Shown here: piece by piece, positions 14,041 through 21,658 of the stretch
Numbering within the stretch: the first letter of the stretch is position 1
Layout of the letters: the number at the start of each line of letters is the position of its first letter
From: Candidatus Kuenenbacteria bacterium CG08_land_8_20_14_0_20_37_23
GTDB taxonomy: Bacteria; Patescibacteriota; Patescibacteriia; UBA2196; GWA2-42-15
Assembly: GCA_002778965.1 (NCBI GenBank)
Contig: PEXX01000037.1
Span: 1 to 32,378, forward strand
Length of the DNA: 32,378 nucleotides
Direction of reading: 5' to 3'
Translations under genes and position numbers: made by a program
Notes under the pieces: generated by a model
Told to the model about the DNA's origin: nothing
Database searches by the model: none
What the model saw: only the letters and a program-made list of their open reading frames with translations

Positions 14041-16147
14041 ATCGTCTTATTTGAGGATTCCAATACATTAAAATCTCGCGTGGCTCCAACGTCTCATCGG
14101 AATTTTTTTCGAGAAAATTAATATCAGATTCATTGATGTTGGCAATTATTGAAGCTGCGCCTATTATGTGAGCATTATTTGCAGTGAATGGATGATCCCA
14201 CCGAACTAAAATTTTATCAGGATTTATTTTATTGATTGTTTGCATTGTCTCAGTTAATGATCTGCCAGTATTGTAAACATATTCGTATTCTGTTGAAATA
14301 GCTTTCTCCACAATGAACAGTTGGGCGAAAATACTTATGACTACAAAGTAAATTAAACCGCTGATTATATATCGAGATTTATTTTGAGTAATCAGGTATT
14401 GCAAAATAGCAGTCAGGATAATAATCGCTCCAATTCTTGGTAAATAGTTATATCTTGAAGCTAGTGGTTCCCACCACGATTCTGCTTTAAAGAAAATGAA
14501 TGGGCTTATACTAACTAACAGCCAAAAGAATCCAAACCAGATTAATTTAAGCTTTTTGAATTTGAATAGTATAAAGGAAAAGATACTAGTTGCAACTAAC
14601 CATAAAAGCCCCGCGATCCACGCGGACGATATATTAAAAAGTGAAATAGGAATAAAATTGTCCATGAGAATAAATGGAATTCTAAAAAATGTAGCAAAAT
14701 TAATACCATAAACACCTGTCTGAACCCATATACTAGATTTTTGCCAAAAAAATTGTTGGTATAAGTATATAATTGATAATAAAATTATACCTCCCCAAAA
14801 AATCAAGTGAGTCTTTTTTAACTTTCTTTTGTTTTCAATTTTGTAATATATAAATGTTGCAAAAAGTAGTGCCGGGGTGATAATGGCAGATTCCTTTGTC
14901 CCCAAAGCTAGTACAAAAGAAACAAAAGAAAGAATTAAATAAAATATTTTTTCGGTAGATAAATATTTGTAAAAACTAACCAGACAAATAAGAATAAAAA
15001 GACTAACAAGGGAATGCATGTTTGCGCTTATCCACACTAAAGGTTCATATGCCGTTCCCGCAAAAGCAACTAAACAGCTAGTAATAATAGAAATTAATTT
15101 CGATTTGCTTAATTGCCAGACGAAAATGCCCGCTAGCAATGAAACCAAAATATGAATACCTACGCCAATTAGAAATAATGGCTGAGGATTATAACCACTA
15201 ATAGAATACATTAATGAATAAAAAGCGTTCATCATGGGCGAATAAAATGTGGACATTCTGAAAGTAAGTATATTATGCAAAGAATTGTCGATCTTTTGTC
15301 CGTGCCAAAGCCAAGTAAAATCGTCAGAAAATAAGTAGCCCTTAAAAATAACCCAGCCGAAAACTGCAAAGCTAATCGCGGTCGACACAAGAATTAATTT
15401 TAAGATTAATTTTTTAAAATTTATGGATTTGAGGCGTTCGGAAATGCTTATTGTATCCAAAATATACCGAACCCCATCTTTCCAGGTAATACTTGATTTA
15501 TTTTTGTGCTCAAAAATTACAGGTAGGGTTTTTACTCTGTGTTTATTTTGCAAGGCGGAAATTATAAGCTCAATGTCAAAAGCAAATCTATTTTCCTTAA
15601 TTTTGGGTAGAATGTCTCTTGCTATTATTTTTTTGAAGAATTTAAAACCGTATTGTGTATCAAGATTTGGTAGTGATAGAAAAGAATTGACAATACGGCG
15701 TAGCAATAATGAGAAAAAAGAGCTGATTTTGGCGTAGGCAGAAGCGTTTTTATTTTTTTGTCTTTGTCCGATAACTATTTCAAATTCAGAATCCTCCAAT
15801 ATTGAAATCGCTCGTTCAGTCAATTCTGGTTTGAAAGACAAATCAGCATCTACAAATCCATAAAATTCTGAATCTATTGTTTCGCAACCTCGTTTGATAG
15901 CCGCGCCTTTCCCTCGATTTTGCTCATAACTTATTGTTTTAACTGTTATATTACCATTCGAAAAATTTTCTAATTCTGTAATTACATTCTTTGTTTTATC
16001 CAAACTTCCGTCATTAACTAAAATTATAACTATTTTTTTATCCTCAAAGTGTGGATTTTTTTGAAAATAGTTAAAATATTCAACAAAAGTTGATTTAATT
16101 TTATATTCTTCATTATAGCTTGGAATAATTAATGCTAAATAAAACAT
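14018..16147 (-). CDS. Fusion of GT2 glycosyltransferase and GT-C-like membrane domain
   Basis: The 709-aa protein has two parts. Residues 1-240 are a GT-A family 2 enzyme of the polyprenyl-phosphate sugar synthase (DPM1/DPG synthase) type: LALIIPSYNEE, VNDGS (44-48), NRGKGAAIKRG (77-87), the metal-binding FVDADLSF (98-105) and DTQYGFKFF (163-171). Residues about 245-709 hold about a dozen membrane helices; the first loop has FSDDFTWLW (273-281), like the acidic motif of GT-C enzymes that use lipid-linked sugars, and later SRYNYLPRIGAI. One chain may thus both make and use a lipid-linked sugar, with the overlapping GtrA-like protein as flippase. The GT2 half is secure; the activity of the membrane half is inferred from topology and the DD motif. 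Confidence 0.85.
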   Translation of the reverse strand: MFYLALIIPSYNEEYKIKSTFVEYFNYFQKNPHFEDKKIVIILVNDGSLDKTKNVITELENFSNGNITVKTISYEQNRGKGAAIKRGCETIDSEFYGFVDADLSFKPELTERAISILEDSEFEIVIGQRQKNKNASAYAKISSFFSLLLRRIVNSFLSLPNLDTQYGFKFFKKIIARDILPKIKENRFAFDIELIISALQNKHRVKTLPVIFEHKNKSSITWKDGVRYILDTISISERLKSINFKKLILKLILVSTAISFAVFGWVIFKGYLFSDDFTWLWHGQKIDNSLHNILTFRMSTFYSPMMNAFYSLMYSISGYNPQPLFLIGVGIHILVSLLAGIFVWQLSKSKLISIITSCLVAFAGTAYEPLVWISANMHSLVSLFILICLVSFYKYLSTEKIFYLILSFVSFVLALGTKESAIITPALLFATFIYYKIENKRKLKKTHLIFWGGIILLSIIYLYQQFFWQKSSIWVQTGVYGINFATFFRIPFILMDNFIPISLFNISSAWIAGLLWLVATSIFSFILFKFKKLKLIWFGFFWLLVSISPFIFFKAESWWEPLASRYNYLPRIGAIIILTAILQYLITQNKSRYIISGLIYFVVISIFAQLFIVEKAISTEYEYVYNTGRSLTETMQTINKINPDKILVRWDHPFTANNAHIIGAASIIANINESDINFLEKNSDETLEPREILMYWNPQIRRYEIKQHN

Positions 16148-16182
16148 AAGTATTCAAGAAGATTTTCGTAGCGGAGCGGAGA

Positions 16183-16214
16183 AGACACTTTTTACCCCTT
16201 TCTCACTAGTGTCT
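16183..16214. repeat. Inverted repeat AGACACT / AGTGTCT
   Basis: Seven-base arms at 16183-16189 and 16208-16214 around an 18-base pyrimidine-rich loop (TTTTTACCCCTTTCTCAC with one more base). It lies 36 bases before the start of the minus-strand glycosyltransferase gene. The loop-proximal sequence GACAC-TTTTTA-CCCC resembles the arm of the element at 32248-32280 read on the opposite strand. May be an operator or a member of a dispersed repeat. Confidence 0.4.
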
Positions 16215-16326
16215 CGTTAAAGTAAAATCATCAAGAAAACTTTTGTTTTTACCGATTAAGAATTCACTAGATAATTTATTTAATTTTTTTTCTTATATGA
16301 TTTTTTTAAATATGAAACGCACGAAT

Positions 16327-16355
16327 TTGTGTATTATGCGAGTATTTGATATAAT
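16327..16355 (+). promoter_or_regulatory. Candidate promoter upstream of lepA
   Basis: TTGTGT (16327-16332) and TATAAT (16350-16355) with a 17-base spacer. If this is the lepA promoter the leader is about 440 bases, unusually long for a compact genome; no better hexamer pair was seen nearer the gene. Confidence 0.5.
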
Positions 16356-16640
16356 TTTATTAATTTAGTTTCATCCGTTAATGTCTTGATTGTAATTAAA
16401 ATTTAAAAATTATGCAAACCAAATTGCAATCATATTTGAACCAAACTAAAACAGGATTGAAATCAACAAATTACAGTTGAAAGACTATCAGGAATTATTT
16501 GTGATGGTTGTAAGAGTATTTTAACTTTTTAGTTTTTGGCAAAAGTCTTATTAGTTAAAAATCAGATAACAATATAAAGAAATTTTTGTTAAAAAAGCAG
16601 AACCATGGCAAATCAGATCAGGCCATTTATATTTAAATAA

Positions 16641-16748
16641 ATGCCGTTAAGTCTTTTTTATAGGGACGTTTTAAAATTAACAGAAGAGATTAATCTTGAA
16701 TTTTTCAATACCAGCGAGAAGTTGCCTGTAATTTTATCCAGTGGTTAA
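16641..16748 (+). pseudogene. Short ORF, probable remnant before lepA
   Basis: A 35-codon ATG frame (16641 to TAA 16746-16748) beginning MPLSLFYRDVLKLTEEINLE and ending in SSG. A second protein-like piece in another frame follows (FIQWLKSNQSEFDKY, stop at about 16780), as if one frameshift had broken a longer gene. No family is recognised. It could equally be a chance frame in leader sequence. Confidence 0.25.
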
Positions 16749-16801
16749 AAAGTAATCAATCAGAGTTTGATAAATATTAAAAGTTCGCTGTAATTTCTCG
16801 T

Positions 16802-18613
16802 ATGAATCGCATAAGGAATTTTTGCATTATCGCGCACATAGATCACGGTAAATCAACGCTTGCCGACCGCCTTTTGGAATTGACTGGAACTATTGATAAA
16901 AGAAAAATGAAGGAACAGGTCCTAGATACTATGGACCTGGAGAGAGAACGGGGTATTACCATTAAACTTCAACCAGCGAGGATGAAATATACGATCAATG
17001 GCGAACAGTATGTTTTGAATCTAATTGATACGCCAGGCCATGTTGATTTTTCTTATGAAGTTTCACGATCTCTTGCGGCGGTTGAAGGCGCCTTGCTTGT
17101 TATTGACGCCACTCAAGGTATCCAGGCGCAGACTCTTGCCAATCTTTATTTGGCGCTTGGACAAAATTTGGAGATTATTCCGATTTTAAATAAAATTGAC
17201 TTGCCGGTGGCTGATGTCAAAACAGTTAGTCAAGAAGTTATTCATCTGCTCGGTTGCCGAGAGGAAGACATTTTGTTGGTTTCAGCAAAAACCGGTGAAG
17301 GAGTTGATAAAGTTCTTGAAGCGATTGTAAATCGTATCCCGAATTCTCAAGCCGATTGGCAGAAATCTCTGCAAGCTCTTATTTTTGATTCTAAATTTGA
17401 TGATTATAAAGGAGTGATAGCCTATGTTAGATTGATTAATGGGAACATTAAACCAGGAGATCACGTCAGGTTTATTGAAGTTGGAGTTGACAGCGAAATT
17501 ATTGAAGTCGGCTATTTTTCGCCCGCTATGGTCAAAAGCAACGGATTAAATGCCGGAGAAATCGGATATATAGTCACAGGACTTAAAAATCTTGAAGACT
17601 GTCATGTTGGCGACACAATTTCATCACAAACCCAGAAAGCTAAAGCTTTGCCAGGATACAAGGCAGTAAAACCAATGGTTTTTGCCGGTCTTTTTTGCAA
17701 AGAAGGCAATGACTACAAAGAATTGCGCGAAGCTCTTGCTAAATTAAAACTTACTGATGCTTCTTTGGTTTATGGGCCCGAAGCAAGCCCCGCCCTAGGT
17801 TTTGGATTTCGTTGCGGTTTCCTCGGTCTACTGCATTTGGAAATTGTTCAGGAAAGGATCAAAAGAGAATATGGTTTGGATTTGATAATTACAGTACCTT
17901 CAGTTGCTTACCGAGTCTATTATGCGGGCGATAAAAGCCCGGTGATTATTCACTCGCCACAGGAGCTTGGTAATTTAGCGTCAATAGTTAATATTGAAGA
18001 ACCTTGGGTCAAGGTTGATATTATCACTCCCAAAGAATTCCTGGGTAATATTATGACACTTGTCGCTGAAAAAATGGGAGAGCACAAAAATACGGAATAT
18101 TTATCTGAAAATAGCGCTCTTTTGCATTATCAATTGCCTTTAAGTTCGATTTTGACTGACTTTTATGATAAGCTTAAAAGTGCATCGCGTGGCTATGCGT
18201 CACTAAATTATGAGTTTTTGGATTATCGTCAGGCTGATGTTGAAAGACTTGATATTTTAGTTGCTGAAGAACCGGTTGATGCACTTGCGACTATTGTTTA
18301 CTCCGATTCTGCTTACCAATCGGCTAAGAAAATTGTGAATAGCCTGAAAGATATTTTGCCACGTCAGATGTTTGAAGTTAAAATTCAGGCTTGCCTGGGC
18401 TATCAAAATACAGGCAAAAACAAAGGCGGCAAAATAATTGCTTCTGCGCGCATTCCGGCTATGAGAAAAGACGTTACCGCCAAACTTTACGGTGGTGATG
18501 TTACTCGCAAGAGAAAACTTTTGGAAAAACAGAAAAAAGGAAAGAAAAAAATGAAATCGCTTGGTAAAGTTGATATTCCTGCGGCGGCCTATATTGCTGT
18601 TTTAAAACGTTAG
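16802..18613 (+). CDS. lepA: Elongation factor 4 (LepA)
   Basis: Ribosome-associated GTPase that acts on stalled or mis-translocated ribosomes. Full length at 603 aa. G-domain motifs are intact: AHIDHGKSTLADRL (G1, about 9-22), RGITIK (G2), DTPGHVDFSYEV (G3, about 77-88), NKIDLPVAD (G4, about 130) and SAKTGEGV (G5, about 160). Domain II follows, then the LepA-specific regions GPEASPALGFGFRCGFLGLL (about 325-344) and the C-terminal domain with KAS-rich DVTRKRKLLEKQKKGKKKMK, the hallmark that separates LepA from EF-G. The ATG at 16802 gives MNRIRNFCIIAHIDHGKS, the standard start; no Shine-Dalgarno site is present and the upstream leader is long. Confidence 0.99.
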   Translation: MNRIRNFCIIAHIDHGKSTLADRLLELTGTIDKRKMKEQVLDTMDLERERGITIKLQPARMKYTINGEQYVLNLIDTPGHVDFSYEVSRSLAAVEGALLVIDATQGIQAQTLANLYLALGQNLEIIPILNKIDLPVADVKTVSQEVIHLLGCREEDILLVSAKTGEGVDKVLEAIVNRIPNSQADWQKSLQALIFDSKFDDYKGVIAYVRLINGNIKPGDHVRFIEVGVDSEIIEVGYFSPAMVKSNGLNAGEIGYIVTGLKNLEDCHVGDTISSQTQKAKALPGYKAVKPMVFAGLFCKEGNDYKELREALAKLKLTDASLVYGPEASPALGFGFRCGFLGLLHLEIVQERIKREYGLDLIITVPSVAYRVYYAGDKSPVIIHSPQELGNLASIVNIEEPWVKVDIITPKEFLGNIMTLVAEKMGEHKNTEYLSENSALLHYQLPLSSILTDFYDKLKSASRGYASLNYEFLDYRQADVERLDILVAEEPVDALATIVYSDSAYQSAKKIVNSLKDILPRQMFEVKIQACLGYQNTGKNKGGKIIASARIPAMRKDVTAKLYGGDVTRKRKLLEKQKKGKKKMKSLGKVDIPAAAYIAVLKR

Positions 18614-18622
18614 TATGATTGT

Positions 18623-18718
18623 ATGAACAAAAAATCAATAAAATTTTTTTGGAGGATATTATGTTTGTTTATTATATTGAGCATGCTTCTGTTTACGGTT
18701 GGTCTTTCTTTTTTCTAA
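18623..18718 (+). CDS. Possible 31-aa membrane peptide
   Basis: An ATG frame 9 bases after lepA reads MNKKSIKFFWRILCLFIILS and eleven more hydrophobic residues ending in GLSFF: a basic N-terminus and a single membrane helix, as in tiny membrane proteins or a bare signal anchor. A strong GGAGG (18651-18655) lies inside it, 5 bases before another ATG at 18661 whose frame gives only 23 codons. It may be a real small gene, the N-terminus of a decayed membrane protein, or leader sequence for the FtsB-like gene 42 bases downstream. No family recognised. Confidence 0.35.
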   Translation: MNKKSIKFFWRILCLFIILSMLLFTVGLSFF

Positions 18719-18760
18719 AGTTATTTATATAGCAGGCGCAAATGATTATTTATCTGATTT

Positions 18761-19147
18761 ATGTACAAAAATCAATACAATTCACATATCAAATTTTTTT
18801 TGAGTTCAAAGACTGTTATCATTGTTTTATTTTTTTTTCTTATTTTTATTGGACGCGCGATTATTAGAGAGAAGAGCCGGCAACAAGACACGCTGAAAAA
18901 TATCAGTACGCTTGAGACTTCTATCAGCCAAATTGAGGAGAGAAATTCGAAGCTAGTTGAAATGGTTAAATTTTTTCGTTCAAGCGATTTTATTGAACGC
19001 GAGGCTCGTGAAAAGTTAAATATGCAAAAACCAGGGGAAAAGGTTGTAATTGTGCCGCGAATCGGTCAAGGAGTTGTTGCTGGTGACTATGCAGATGCTG
19101 AAAATATACCAAATTACCTGCGCTGGTGGCTATATTTTTTTGATTGA
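18761..19147 (+). CDS. FtsB/DivIC-like septum formation initiator
   Basis: Small bitopic division protein of 128 aa: a short cytoplasmic tail, a membrane helix at about residues 18-38, then a coiled coil (about 44-75, ISTLETSISQIEERNSKLVE) and the family-typical segment FFRSSDFIEREAREKLNMQK then PGEKVVIV (about 76-106), which matches the conserved xDPxYIExxARExLxxxxPGE pattern of FtsB/DivIC. The C-terminal 25 residues (ADAENIPNYLRWWLYFFD) are an added hydrophobic tail. It lies downstream of lepA in the same direction and is followed by a strong terminator. Expected role: bridging FtsL and FtsQ-type proteins in the divisome. No Shine-Dalgarno site. Confidence 0.85.
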   Translation: MYKNQYNSHIKFFLSSKTVIIVLFFFLIFIGRAIIREKSRQQDTLKNISTLETSISQIEERNSKLVEMVKFFRSSDFIEREAREKLNMQKPGEKVVIVPRIGQGVVAGDYADAENIPNYLRWWLYFFD

Positions 19148-19181
19148 CAATTTAAAAATTCAGTTATTTTGAAAATTTTAT

Positions 19182-19207
19182 AACCGCTATTTTCCGGCGG
19201 TTTTTTT
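19182..19207 (+). terminator. Rho-independent terminator after the FtsB-like gene
   Basis: AACCGC (19182-19187) pairs with GCGGTT (19197-19202), 9-base loop, followed at once by seven T (19201-19207). It ends the lepA-ftsB-like transcript. Confidence 0.87.
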
Positions 19208-19288
19208 GTATTTGCGTTTTTTTATTTTTGGCAATTTTTTCAAAATTTATTTTTGCAATTTTTTTAGATCAATCATGCATTGTTTTTT

Positions 19289-20518
19289 TTATCCAGTCAT
19301 CAATAAGTTTGGGTTGATAAGCATTATTAATCCCAAGACTAAAATTAATATCCCTCCGATTAGATGCGAATACTTAGTGAATTTAACGCTTCCACGAAAT
19401 GTTTGAAATGTAAAACCGGCAATTAATAATACCGCTACATCGTCAAGCATATAAAAGAAGTCATAGCCCAAAATGTATATGTAATAACTTATCATCGATA
19501 ATTCGTTTTGTGTCAGAATGCCAGTATAAATAGTTGGCAAGCCGGCTGAACAGAAAAGTTCAATCAAGTTTACCGAAAAGGCGATAAAAATCACCCCGGC
19601 GATTGTTGGTAATAATTTATCATATTGCAGTATTTTTTGCAGACGCGATATTATTTTTTCTTTACGCGCGCTTGACCCAACCTCGCATACCACCTCTTTT
19701 TGTCCCCTTTTCTTCCAAAAGTCAAGAAGGAAGTACACACCAACCGCCATTGCCATAAATCCGATAATCACCCTCGTAATTTTCAGGTAGCCGACAAGCA
19801 TAAATGCGTTTAACCAAGTAGCCAAAAAAACAAAGTAAGAGAGCGCAGATACCAATATAAAAGTAATGCCGACAACCCACATTTTTTTTCTTGATCCAGT
19901 GTTGATAAGTATGGTTATGAGTATGAGGAGCGCCCACATTGAACATGGATTAAAGCCGTCAAGTGTGCCAACCACTGCTGTTAAGAGAGGCAGGGAAAGC
20001 GCTCGGAGATTTATTTTTCCGAACAGCGGATAATCAATCGTTTCTTCTAAGGTTGACGTTGGTATTTCTTGGAATTTTTTCTGCGCTTGTGTTGTTGTAG
20101 TGATGGCGTGAATAGGCTCCGGATTTTGGTAATTTTTCGCCACGTATATATTCAGTAAGTGTTTGATCTGCGCGCCAGTTGTGTCATCGCTGGCATAGCC
20201 AACTATATATTCATCGCCAATTACAATTACCGGTACGCCGCGAAAAGGACTTCCAGTAAGTTCGCGTCCTTTTTCCAAAAACAGCGCTTGATTTTCTTTG
20301 TTGTTCCAGACTTCAAAATCAATGATTTCAATAGCCGCATAATCTTTTTTTATTTTTTCCAAAAATAGGCTCTCGTCATGGCAGTGCGGACAGCCATCGC
20401 CCCAAAAGAAATAGACCGGGAGTTTGTTTGTTTCGGCTGCCGCGCTGTTTAATTGTAAAAACAGGCCGACCGCCAAAGTCAGTATGATCGCAAACAATAA
20501 GATTTTTTTAATGTTCAT
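19289..20518 (-). CDS. Thioredoxin-like domain fused to CcdA/DsbD-type membrane domain
   Basis: A 409-aa redox protein. Residues 1-28 form a signal peptide or anchor (ending AAAET). Residues about 33-125 are a thioredoxin/glutaredoxin-like domain with FFWGDGCPHC (active cysteines 43 and 46) and the cis-proline loop GVPVIVIG (94-101). After a linker, residues about 165-409 hold about six membrane helices with two conserved cysteines, FNPCSMW (Cys192) and ELFCSAGLPTIYTG (Cys323), matching the transmembrane electron shuttle of CcdA/DsbD. One chain could carry electrons from the cytoplasm to an extracytoplasmic disulphide. In DsbD the order and domains differ, so this is a compact version. Its -10 box ends 6 bases before the ATG, so the mRNA is probably leaderless. 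Confidence 0.88.
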   Translation of the reverse strand: MNIKKILLFAIILTLAVGLFLQLNSAAAETNKLPVYFFWGDGCPHCHDESLFLEKIKKDYAAIEIIDFEVWNNKENQALFLEKGRELTGSPFRGVPVIVIGDEYIVGYASDDTTGAQIKHLLNIYVAKNYQNPEPIHAITTTTQAQKKFQEIPTSTLEETIDYPLFGKINLRALSLPLLTAVVGTLDGFNPCSMWALLILITILINTGSRKKMWVVGITFILVSALSYFVFLATWLNAFMLVGYLKITRVIIGFMAMAVGVYFLLDFWKKRGQKEVVCEVGSSARKEKIISRLQKILQYDKLLPTIAGVIFIAFSVNLIELFCSAGLPTIYTGILTQNELSMISYYIYILGYDFFYMLDDVAVLLIAGFTFQTFRGSVKFTKYSHLIGGILILVLGLIMLINPNLLMTG

Positions 20519-20524
20519 GAAATT

Positions 20525-20553
20525 ATGGTATATTAAAAATTAGTAGCAGTCAA
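20525..20553 (-). promoter_or_regulatory. Promoter of the thioredoxin-CcdA fusion gene
   Basis: On the minus strand TTGACT (20553-20548), 17-base spacer, TACCAT (20530-20525). The hexamer ends 6 bases before the ATG (20518), which places the transcript start at or next to the start codon. Confidence 0.55.
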
Positions 20554-20606
20554 TCTTTAAATTTCTAATCTTTAGTTTTAAATATCAGGCAATGCTAATT
20601 GTTTGA

Positions 20607-21512
20607 TTATTTTTTTAAGAATTTTTTTATGAGTTTTTCCGCCTGGCTTTTATTTTTAATCCAGTGAATTTTTGTGTCCCGCTTAAACCAAGTCATCTGC
20701 CTTTTCGCAAATTGGTGGATCGCGGTTTTTAATAAATTAATCATCTCCTGATTTTTATATTTGCCTCGCAAATATCTTGAAATAAATCTGTATTCCAGCC
20801 CGAAACTTTCCATGCGCCTCCACGATATCTTCTGCGCGTGAAGTTTTTTTATTTCCCCAATCATTCCCTCAAGCAACCTGTCGTCCACTCGTTTGTCTAT
20901 TTTTTTATTCATCACGTTTTTAGGAAATTTAAGTCCGATTTGAAGAGTATTATATATTGGCTTTTTTTTTGATCCGGAAGAAAATTTTTGTCCATTGAAG
21001 CACACCTCAAGCGCTCTGTCGATCCGGCGCAAATTATTCTTATCTATTTTTTCGTAAGTCATCATATCCAATTTTTTAAGCGCCTCCAACTTGTCCGCTA
21101 TTTTCATTTTTTTAAGCTTTTGTCTGATTTTTTTATCTGGTTTGCCTAATGGCAATTGGTAATTGTCTACTAGTGCGGAGATATATAATCCTGTTCCTCC
21201 AACAACCAGGGGAGTTTTACCGCGCGCCGTAATATTGTTTATTGCCACAGTGGCTTTTTTTTTAAATTTAAACACATTAAATTCAGTTTTTGGCAGGATT
21301 ATGTCAATTAGGTGATATGGGATGCGTTTTTCGCCTTTCCCGTATTCTTTCAAATCTTTGCCGGTCCCTATATCCATTCCAATATACACCTGGCGCGAAT
21401 CAGCCGATACAATCTCTCCGTTGAATTTACGCGCCAAAGCTACCGCAAGTTTTGTTTTACCGCTCGCCGTAGGTCCAAGTATAATTATTAGTTTAGGAAG
21501 TTTTTTCTTCAT
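20607..21512 (-). CDS. miaA: tRNA dimethylallyltransferase MiaA
   Basis: Adds dimethylallyl to N6 of A37 in tRNAs reading UNN codons, the step before MiaB methylthiolation. The 301-aa enzyme is full length. Visible: P-loop LIIILGPTASGKTKLAVALA (about 8-27), EIVSADSRQVYIGMDIGTGK (about 33-52, catalytic Asp/Ser region), VVGGTGLYISALVD (about 103-116), and the C-terminal SFGLEYRFISRYLRG and QFAKRQMTWFKRD motifs. It ends the cluster miaB, 49-aa gene, miaA; its ATG overlaps the TGA of the 49-aa gene (ATGA), a strong sign of translational coupling. No Shine-Dalgarno site. Confidence 0.98.
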   Translation of the reverse strand: MKKKLPKLIIILGPTASGKTKLAVALARKFNGEIVSADSRQVYIGMDIGTGKDLKEYGKGEKRIPYHLIDIILPKTEFNVFKFKKKATVAINNITARGKTPLVVGGTGLYISALVDNYQLPLGKPDKKIRQKLKKMKIADKLEALKKLDMMTYEKIDKNNLRRIDRALEVCFNGQKFSSGSKKKPIYNTLQIGLKFPKNVMNKKIDKRVDDRLLEGMIGEIKKLHAQKISWRRMESFGLEYRFISRYLRGKYKNQEMINLLKTAIHQFAKRQMTWFKRDTKIHWIKNKSQAEKLIKKFLKK

Positions 21513-21658
21513 TTTCTAGTCATTTTTCTAGCTTGGCCAAGATATTTTTTAACGGTTTTTGTACGTAAAATTTGGCCAGCCAAAGTAGCGCCTCTTTTTT
21601 CTTTTTCTTGGAGTTTTTTGTTATGCTCCTCGCGTTTTTCTTGTTTTGTTTTTTTCAT
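21509..21658 (-). CDS. 49-aa basic protein between miaB and miaA
   Basis: A short gene whose ATG (21658) overlaps the miaB stop and whose TGA (21511-21509) overlaps the miaA ATG, each as ATGA. Translation begins MKKTKQEKREEHNKKLQEKE and ends QARKMTRK. It has 18 basic residues (13 K, 5 R) and only 5 acidic ones, all in the first 20 positions; the first half looks like one charged helix, the second half (RGATLAGQILRTKTVKKYLG) carries no acidic residue. This suits binding to RNA, for example tRNA or ribosome, but no family is recognised and function is unknown. The double overlap is the main evidence that it is a real gene. Confidence 0.75.
   Translation of the reverse strand: MKKTKQEKREEHNKKLQEKEKRGATLAGQILRTKTVKKYLGQARKMTRK

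Larger units (their letters stand above)
16148..16640. other. Intergenic stretch between divergent genes
   Basis: Divergent region between the glycosyltransferase (minus) and lepA (plus). It contains a hairpin at 16183-16214 and a plus-strand promoter at 16327-16355. From about 16410 onward, short open pieces in different frames look protein-like (for example KLQLKDYQELFVMVV at about 16470-16515 and KEIFVKKAEPWQIRSGHLYL at about 16575-16635) but are broken by stops and frame changes. This may be a decayed gene inside the long lepA leader; no family is recognised. Confidence 0.35.
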
